A stretch of DNA of 28,032 nucleotides from a virus, in the IMG/VR virus record IMGVR_UViG_3300027771_001122, positions 1 through 28,032 of that record; one strand, 5' to 3'. This document shows, piece by piece, positions 23,097-28,032 of this stretch (the first letter of the stretch is position 1; every line of letters starts with the position of its first letter). Made by a program: the position numbers and the translations under genes. Below the pieces are notes generated by a model, which saw only the letters and a list, made by a program, of their open reading frames with translations, had not been told where the DNA came from and made no database searches.

Positions 23097-23885
23097 TTAC
23101 AGAATTGAGGAGTTTGAAAGTTTGCTCTGTACACTCTGTCGGAATGCTGGGTCCTTCGCATAACGAGGGTCCCTCATTGCTTCAGTTAACTGAGCTACAC
23201 TCTCAAAGCGACCGCCTGCATTTGCAGAGGTAGTGTCACCACTAATTAACTTAGGGTCGCTACCATTGGCTGCTGTGTAACGTGCTTTTAAACCATGGAC
23301 AGACATCTGAATCTGGTCAGAGTTACCGCTGTTCATGGTTGTGTTGTAGGCATCTACTTCACCAGCGTTCAGGTTCGTACTTGCCCATTCCATCATTGTG
23401 TTATAAGTTTCTTCACCGCCTACACTATTGAACATAGTTGTCCGTTGAGATGTAGCGAGTTCTTCTTGACCAGCGATGTATGAGTCTACGACTTCACGCG
23501 GAATTCCTGACTTAGCCAGTGATTCATAGGTGTCATCAGTGAGACCTTGGTTTGCTGCATACTCCGTTTGGAGTGCGCCAAAGTCTAAGCCTGCATTCTC
23601 AACTGCTTCCGATGCATCAGGGGTAGGAATCTCTGTCTCAGGGACTGCAGGTTCATCTGCAATGTTTCCGCTGGACATCTTCTTTTCCAATGCTGCATAG
23701 GAGTTAGCTAAGTCTTCAGGGGTCTTGAACTTTTCTGGTAACCATTCAGGCCTGTCTGCCACAGTGGCTTCAAGGTTCTCCTGCACAGGTGGATTTTGGG
23801 CATTCTCCGCCTTAGCCACCATTGCATCAATATGCTCTTGTGACTGAGGTTGTGGTTCTTGCTTAATTGTTACTGTTTCTACCAT
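23097..23885 (-). CDS. Scaffolding (capsid assembly) protein, T7 gp9-like
   Basis: A 262-residue acidic, Gln/Glu-rich, low-complexity protein (TVTIKQEPQPQSQEHIDAMV) typical of scaffolds. It has PEWLPEKFKTPEDLANSYAA, the W-P-x-K-F-x-x-P-E-D motif found in podovirus scaffolds, and a C-terminal RDPRYAKDPAFRQSVQSKL. Scaffolds shape the prohead and then leave. Its ATG overlaps the portal stop as TAATG. The position between portal and capsid is as in T7. Confidence 0.92.
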   Translation of the reverse strand: MVETVTIKQEPQPQSQEHIDAMVAKAENAQNPPVQENLEATVADRPEWLPEKFKTPEDLANSYAALEKKMSSGNIADEPAVPETEIPTPDASEAVENAGLDFGALQTEYAANQGLTDDTYESLAKSGIPREVVDSYIAGQEELATSQRTTMFNSVGGEETYNTMMEWASTNLNAGEVDAYNTTMNSGNSDQIQMSVHGLKARYTAANGSDPKLISGDTTSANAGGRFESVAQLTEAMRDPRYAKDPAFRQSVQSKLSNSSIL

Positions 23886-25435
23886 TACTGTTCTTCACTT
23901 CCTTGGGGTTGTTGTTGTGCCATCATCTGCTCTTTCACAGCATCAAATGCTTGAGGCGCTAATTGCTGCCCTGTTTGTTGCATCTGTTGCTGTTGAGTTT
24001 CTTCTGCAATTGCCTCGTCAGATTTGATTAAGCCCTTCATATCAATACCTAGTGATGTACCAACACGGGAGATATAGTCTCCTACGTTCATGTACTTCAT
24101 AAGTGTTTCAGGACCTAGCTGACTAAGTTGTTCCAGCATGGCTGCTAGTTTGTTTAAATCATGACCACGACCAAGTGCTTCAAGGCCTGTGGTGATTGTT
24201 GGGGATACGATGCCTTTAGGTAGAGAAGGAACTTTGCGCTGCTTCTGCATCTGTAAAAGTAATCGGTTCACTAAAGGTAGCTGAAATTCCTGAGACAAGA
24301 TTGAGTAGATACCACCAAGGGCATCTTCTAATTCACCTGCCATGTATCGGATTTCTTCAGCGGTCACACGTTCAGCATTGCGCTGTACCGATGAGTTCAT
24401 CAAGAAGGCATAAGCTAAACGCTCTTTGATTTCCTGTGCTGTCTGGAAGGCAATCTGAAAGTCGCCTCCCTTCTGAACTTGGAGTGTGCTTACATCAGCA
24501 GCATCGCCTTCACGGATTGCTCCATTAGGTGCTTCTGCTAAGACTCGCGCACGGGTTGTTCCATTGGGTCGGACTAAGAATAGTACCTTGGCAGAGGCTG
24601 CAGAGCCTTCAACGATAGCTTGTGTCAGAGTCTCAAGGGACTTTAAGTCACCTAAGTATTCTTCAACATAACCACGGCCCCATGATTCCCCGTCAATGCG
24701 AGAAAGTCTTAGAGGTATCCAAGGTGTCTTGTCTAATGGGTATGTTCCTTCAGAGTCAGGGACTGCTTTCCCTTTAAGCTCTTGGCTCACCTTCCACTTC
24801 TTATCAACCCGAACAATACGGGTGTATAGCTCTACCGATTCATAGCCGTAGCCATCTTCTTTGCCTTCTTCATATCCACATAACTCTTGGAGTTCAGGTG
24901 TTAATGTTTCTGGTGAGATGTTTTCTTTGGTAATCATTTCCAACGCATTACCCATAGGGTCACGTTTGATTACATATCTGTCCATGTGGAACACACGCAT
25001 ACCACCCTCAGTCTCAGGGAGATATAGCAATACATTACCAGCAACTAACAAATGCTTGAGAGCTTCAAAGGTAGCAATACGCACAGAGCTTGATTCAATC
25101 TCTGACATTACTGCACGTTCAATTGAGGACAAGGCTTCTTCCACTTCTGCCCTAGCACCCTCTTGTTGGGTGAGTTCCTGTAACTTAAAGTCATCCACTG
25201 TTAAGCGGAAGAACGGTGAGTTGGGTGGGACAAGTGCTAATAGTAATTTGGAGGCGAGGTTGTTTACACCACGCGCACCAATGCCTTGGAAGGGCGTATC
25301 AAATTTACTACTAGCAGAATGTCCTGAATCAGGGACTAGAGTCGGGAGAGTTAACTTACTACATTCTCTCGCTCTCGTAAGGAAAGGGTTTCGCTCTGTC
25401 TCCAACTTTTCATATCGTTGGCGAATAGAGGTCAT
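23885..25435 (-). CDS. Portal protein (T7 gp8-like head-tail connector)
   Basis: A 516-residue portal, the dodecameric ring through which DNA enters and leaves. The N-terminal RYEKLETERNPFLTRARECS and FQGIGARGVNNLASKLLLAL, the central YPLDKTPWIPLRLSRIDGES, and NSSVQRNAERVTAEEIRYMA are hallmarks of T7-type portals. The C-terminus is a Gln-rich tail. The length is near T7 gp8 (536). AGGACACT precedes the ATG. Confidence 0.97.
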   Translation of the reverse strand: MTSIRQRYEKLETERNPFLTRARECSKLTLPTLVPDSGHSASSKFDTPFQGIGARGVNNLASKLLLALVPPNSPFFRLTVDDFKLQELTQQEGARAEVEEALSSIERAVMSEIESSSVRIATFEALKHLLVAGNVLLYLPETEGGMRVFHMDRYVIKRDPMGNALEMITKENISPETLTPELQELCGYEEGKEDGYGYESVELYTRIVRVDKKWKVSQELKGKAVPDSEGTYPLDKTPWIPLRLSRIDGESWGRGYVEEYLGDLKSLETLTQAIVEGSAASAKVLFLVRPNGTTRARVLAEAPNGAIREGDAADVSTLQVQKGGDFQIAFQTAQEIKERLAYAFLMNSSVQRNAERVTAEEIRYMAGELEDALGGIYSILSQEFQLPLVNRLLLQMQKQRKVPSLPKGIVSPTITTGLEALGRGHDLNKLAAMLEQLSQLGPETLMKYMNVGDYISRVGTSLGIDMKGLIKSDEAIAEETQQQQMQQTGQQLAPQAFDAVKEQMMAQQQPQGSEEQ

Positions 25436-25441
25436 AGTGTC

Positions 25442-25648
25442 CTACTTAGTTGGGATGTTAGTGCCAGTTGAAGAAGTTCCGCCAACAGTACGCTCAATGC
25501 GTAGTGAGCCAGTGCCTTTCTTCTTACGGTTTACTTGACTACGGGTACTGTCAGAGTCACCATTTTCCCCAATCTTTGGGGCTTCTGGGGCTAGGTCAGC
25601 AGGTGGTGGTGGAGGTGGAGTTGCTTTTGGTGCGGTTGGAAAACACAT
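25442..25648 (-). CDS. T7 gp7.3-like small virion protein
   Basis: A 68-residue protein that starts MCFPTAPKATPPPPPPADLA (Pro-rich) and ends with a basic segment NRKKKGTGSLRIERTVGG and a Gly/Ser/Thr tail. The C-terminal pattern (basic run, S-L-x-I/V-x-R-x-x-GG) resembles T7 gp7.3, a tail-associated protein needed for adsorption or ejection, which also sits directly before the portal gene. The ATG lies 6 bp after the preceding stop, with GGAG somewhat far upstream. The assignment rests on short similarity plus synteny. Confidence 0.6.
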   Translation of the reverse strand: MCFPTAPKATPPPPPPADLAPEAPKIGENGDSDSTRSQVNRKKKGTGSLRIERTVGGTSSTGTNIPTK

Positions 25649-25654
25649 ATATGT

Positions 25655-25846
25655 TTAATGCTCCGTCTTTTCAGTTTCATTCTGGGCTTCATACTGTACC
25701 CGTAACATACGGATTACATTTACAGCACCAACGTGTGCGAATATTTCACGTTCACTATCATCAATAGAAGGAACGCAATCTGGGATTATTTCTTCAAGAT
25801 ACTCAATGAGTTCTTTAGGAACAAAGGGGAAATCATGAAATGTCAT
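25655..25846 (-). CDS. Hypothetical acidic protein, 63 residues
   Basis: A small acidic, mostly helical protein (FVPKELIEYLEEIIPDCVPS; AVNVIRMLRVQYEAQNETEK). AAGG lies about eleven bases before the ATG. It lies between the phoH-like gene and the gp7.3-like gene, where T7-like phages keep genes 6.7-7. No family recognised. Confidence 0.65.
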   Translation of the reverse strand: MTFHDFPFVPKELIEYLEEIIPDCVPSIDDSEREIFAHVGAVNVIRMLRVQYEAQNETEKTEH

Positions 25847-25874
25847 GTTTTATGTAACCTTCTTATGGTGCAAC

Positions 25875-26576
25875 CTATGCTTGACTTTTATCAAACGCTT
25901 CAATCCACATCTTACATTCTGCACTACGTACAACATCATCAATGGTGAATTCAATCACAGGCACTGGTAAGTTATAGCGTTGGGCAAGGTCAATGATTGT
26001 TGATAGGCCACTGGTTGTTTTGATATCAGATTGTTTAATGTCACCATTGATTACGATGCGGCAGTTCTCACCGATACGGGTGGTGAACATCTTCATCTCT
26101 TCTGGTGTTGTGTTCTGAGCTTCGTCCATGATGACAAAGGCATCACTGAATGATGAACCACGCATGGTTTCAAACGGGGCAACGATGATTGCACCCCGTC
26201 TTATGGCATTTTCATAAGCACCCCCCATGCAGTTCCTAAGCACTTCAACCACTGGAGTAGTCCACGGAGCCATCTTCTCTTCTAGAGTGCCAGGAAATGA
26301 ACCTAGGGACCTTGACGAAGGCACATTAGGACGTGTCAGGATTATCTTATCGATAGTTCCTTTCATGTATAACTGTGCTGCCATTGTGCTAGCGATGTAG
26401 GTCTTACCTGTACCAGCGCAGCCTAAGCTGATGGTCTGGGTGAAGTTGTTAATCGCCTCAATGTAACGTGCTTGCATCTGAGTCTTAGGGTGTAGTGCAG
26501 TGCGAGGTGAGCGTTCTTCTTCGAACTTCTCTTTAATCTCTCGCTTAGGTTTTTGCTTACGTATTTGTCGAGACAT
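25875..26576 (-). CDS. phoH: PhoH-like P-loop ATPase
   Basis: A PhoH-family nucleotide-binding protein of about 233 residues. It has Walker A GCAGTGKT (about residue 52 onward from this start), then IILTRPNVPSSRSLGSFPGT, Walker B FVIMDEAQN and the sensor-like IVINGDIKQSDI. phoH is a widespread auxiliary gene of marine phages; its role is uncertain and may concern RNA metabolism or phosphate stress rather than phosphate uptake directly. The start is uncertain: the ATG at 26576 avoids overlap with the ribonucleotide reductase gene, while an ATG at 26594 has a slightly better GGTGA. The N-terminus is very basic (SRQIRKQKPKREIKEKFEEE). Confidence 0.93.
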   Translation of the reverse strand: MSRQIRKQKPKREIKEKFEEERSPRTALHPKTQMQARYIEAINNFTQTISLGCAGTGKTYIASTMAAQLYMKGTIDKIILTRPNVPSSRSLGSFPGTLEEKMAPWTTPVVEVLRNCMGGAYENAIRRGAIIVAPFETMRGSSFSDAFVIMDEAQNTTPEEMKMFTTRIGENCRIVINGDIKQSDIKTTSGLSTIIDLAQRYNLPVPVIEFTIDDVVRSAECKMWIEAFDKSQA

Positions 26577-26581
26577 GTTCT

Positions 26582-27535
26582 TTACCATCCCCATGAGTCA
26601 CCAGACATTCCGTCTGCTGAGTAGTCTGTTACGCGACCTTCAAAGAAATTCTTGAAGCTGTCGCCATTTAATACCCAATCTAGCCAAGGCAGTGGGTTCT
26701 CTTGAATATCCCAATTAGGCTTCAATCCTAGGTTTACCAATCGCCTGTCTGCGATGAACCTGATATACGTCTTAACTTCGCTTGCGCTGAGACCTTCCAT
26801 AGGACCCAATTCAAACGCCAAATCAATAACCTTATCCTCAAGTGACACAGCAGTGCGGTACATCTCGTAGATACCCAGCTTGAATTCATCTGTTACTACC
26901 TCTGGATTTTCTTTAATAAATGTTCTGAATATCTCAGTCATACCTGCAACATGGATAGTCTCATCACGGATAGACCATTCAACTATCTCGCACATGCCTT
27001 TCAACTTTCCAAAGCGTTGGAAGTTAAGCAGCATCACGAATGCAGAGAACAGGGACATACCTTCATTACACACAGTCTGGGCAAGAGCTTTTGCTAGGCC
27101 AGCTTTAGTATCAGGGTCAAAGTCCTGCATGAACTCAATCTTCTCAGACATCGCATCGTATTCAAGGAAGGCTGTGTACTCAGCTTCAGGGAATCCAAGG
27201 GTGTCATTGAGCAGCGCATACGAGCGCATGTGGATAGTCTCTCGGTGGGCGAATGACAGCATCATCATCCTAGCTTCGTTGTTTTTAATACGTGGCAGGA
27301 ACACGTCAACATAGCTACCCCCGACTATCACATCTGACTGTGTAAATAGACGAAGGATTTGGGTGATGAAGTTCTTCTCAGGTGGGCTAATCTTTCCAGA
27401 CTTCCACTGAGCTACATCTTCATTAAGGTCACACTCCCACTCACCCCAGTGAAGCTTGTCATGTTCAATTGCTTGGTTGACAAAGCTAGGGTTAGCGAAA
27501 GGTTTGTATGCTGCTGATTGTGTTAGTAAGCTCAT
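26582..27535 (-). CDS. nrdB: Ribonucleotide reductase class I beta subunit
   Basis: A 317-residue diiron/tyrosyl-radical subunit which, with the alpha subunit, makes deoxynucleotides for phage replication. Metal ligands are visible in RETIHMRSY (Glu, His, then the radical Tyr), in NEGMSLFSAF (Glu) and in RDETIHVAGM (Glu, His). The ATG at 27535 follows CCAAGGATAACA, just after the alpha stop; a frame extension to 27559 overlaps nrdA. The C-terminus ends SGDSWGW, of the type that docks into alpha. The Tyr position (E-x-x-H-x-x-x-Y) is intact, so an active class Ia-type enzyme is expected. Confidence 0.96.
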   Translation of the reverse strand: MSLLTQSAAYKPFANPSFVNQAIEHDKLHWGEWECDLNEDVAQWKSGKISPPEKNFITQILRLFTQSDVIVGGSYVDVFLPRIKNNEARMMMLSFAHRETIHMRSYALLNDTLGFPEAEYTAFLEYDAMSEKIEFMQDFDPDTKAGLAKALAQTVCNEGMSLFSAFVMLLNFQRFGKLKGMCEIVEWSIRDETIHVAGMTEIFRTFIKENPEVVTDEFKLGIYEMYRTAVSLEDKVIDLAFELGPMEGLSASEVKTYIRFIADRRLVNLGLKPNWDIQENPLPWLDWVLNGDSFKNFFEGRVTDYSADGMSGDSWGW

Positions 27536-27537
27536 TG

Positions 27538-28032
27538 TTATCCTTGGCAGCTTAGGCACTCATCGTCATCTACAGCATAGTCTTTGAGAGCTACACGGGT
27601 GGGCTTGAAGCTCACTGTATCCGCTTTAGCTCCAGCACTTGTCCGAAGATAATAGAGTCCTTTAAGTTTCTTGTTGAAGGCACGAAGATGTACCTCATTG
27701 ACGTAGGCCTTATCTGTCCCTGCTGGGAAGAAGAGGTTCACTGATTGACCTTGGCAGATGTACGGTTGACGTTCTGCGGCATGGTCTACTACCCATCGTT
27801 GGTCTAGCTCGAAAGCTGTCTTGTAGATTTCTTTATCCCAATCATCCATCCACTCAAGGTGCTGTACGCTACCTTCATTGAGTATGATTGAGGTCCACTG
27901 CTCTTCCATCCACTTGTCAGATGAACCTTGCCAGAGTTCAGCATATGCTCTGATGACCTTATCTAGGTAAGGGTTACGGACAAGGTGAGCGCCTACACGG
28001 GTACGGTGTGTAAAGGCGTTTGACTTCAAAGG
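27538..28032 (-). CDS. nrdA: Ribonucleotide reductase alpha subunit, C-terminal part (cut by window edge)
   Basis: Only the last 164 codons are in the window; the 5' part lies beyond 28032. Visible marks are AAERQPYICQGQSVNLFF (catalytic-barrel segment), then LKGLYYLRT with the Tyr-Tyr pair of the radical-transfer path, and the C-terminal redox pair in DECLSCQG, which is reduced by thioredoxin or glutaredoxin. The overlap-free 2-bp junction with nrdB indicates an operon. No intein or other insertion in the visible part. Confidence 0.95.
   Translation of the reverse strand, partial: PLKSNAFTHRTRVGAHLVRNPYLDKVIRAYAELWQGSSDKWMEEQWTSIILNEGSVQHLEWMDDWDKEIYKTAFELDQRWVVDHAAERQPYICQGQSVNLFFPAGTDKAYVNEVHLRAFNKKLKGLYYLRTSAGAKADTVSFKPTRVALKDYAVDDDECLSCQG

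Overview
The window is a marine-type T7-like podovirus (Autographiviridae-style short-tailed phage) that also carries an integrase, so it is probably temperate. Every gene I can support is on the minus strand. Read in the direction of transcription (high to low coordinates), the order is: end of ribonucleotide reductase alpha, ribonucleotide reductase beta, PhoH-like ATPase, two small proteins, portal, scaffold, major capsid, tail tubular A, tail tubular B, gp13-like protein, internal virion proteins (gp14, gp15 and gp16 equivalents), two collagen-like tail fibres, small tail-tip proteins, lysis proteins, and both terminase subunits. This matches the T7 order 7.3-8-9-10-11-12-13-14-15-16-17-17.5-18-19 closely. 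The nrd/phoH pair just upstream of the structural block, together with an integrase, recalls marine cyanophage and pelagiphage podoviruses. I cannot assign the host.

Layout by coordinate: 42-2090 is an integration/regulation block (tyrosine recombinase, MarR-like winged-helix protein, two or three very small ORFs). 2144-5014 is a cluster of small early-type genes with near-identical ribosome binding sites (papain-like peptidase candidate, GP88-family cysteine-rich protein, small membrane proteins, unknowns). 5015-5804 is about 790 bp without genes. It carries a promoter-like site, an array of short repeats phased at 10-11 bp, and spaced direct repeats. 5805-8483 is packaging and lysis. 8480-12008 is the tail-fibre region. 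12077-23885 is ejection proteins, tail and capsid. 23885-25846 is portal and small head-proximal proteins. 25875-28032 is nucleotide metabolism (phoH, nrdB, the 3' part of nrdA).

In T7-like phages terminase is the last gene and the small early genes are first. Here the early genes follow terminase directly, so the window appears to cross the circularised or concatemeric genome-end junction at about 5.1-5.8 kb. The phage RNA polymerase, DNA polymerase, helicase and an endolysin are not in the window and would be expected to the left of coordinate 1, downstream of the integrase.

Two clear intrinsic terminators divide the late region: one after the capsid gene (the place of T7 T-phi) and one between the gp16-like gene and the fibres. 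The most interesting parts are the phased repeat array next to the early promoter, the integrase-MarR lysogeny module in a T7-like genome, the peptidase candidate, and several genes under 55 codons that have good ribosome binding sites or stop-start overlaps.
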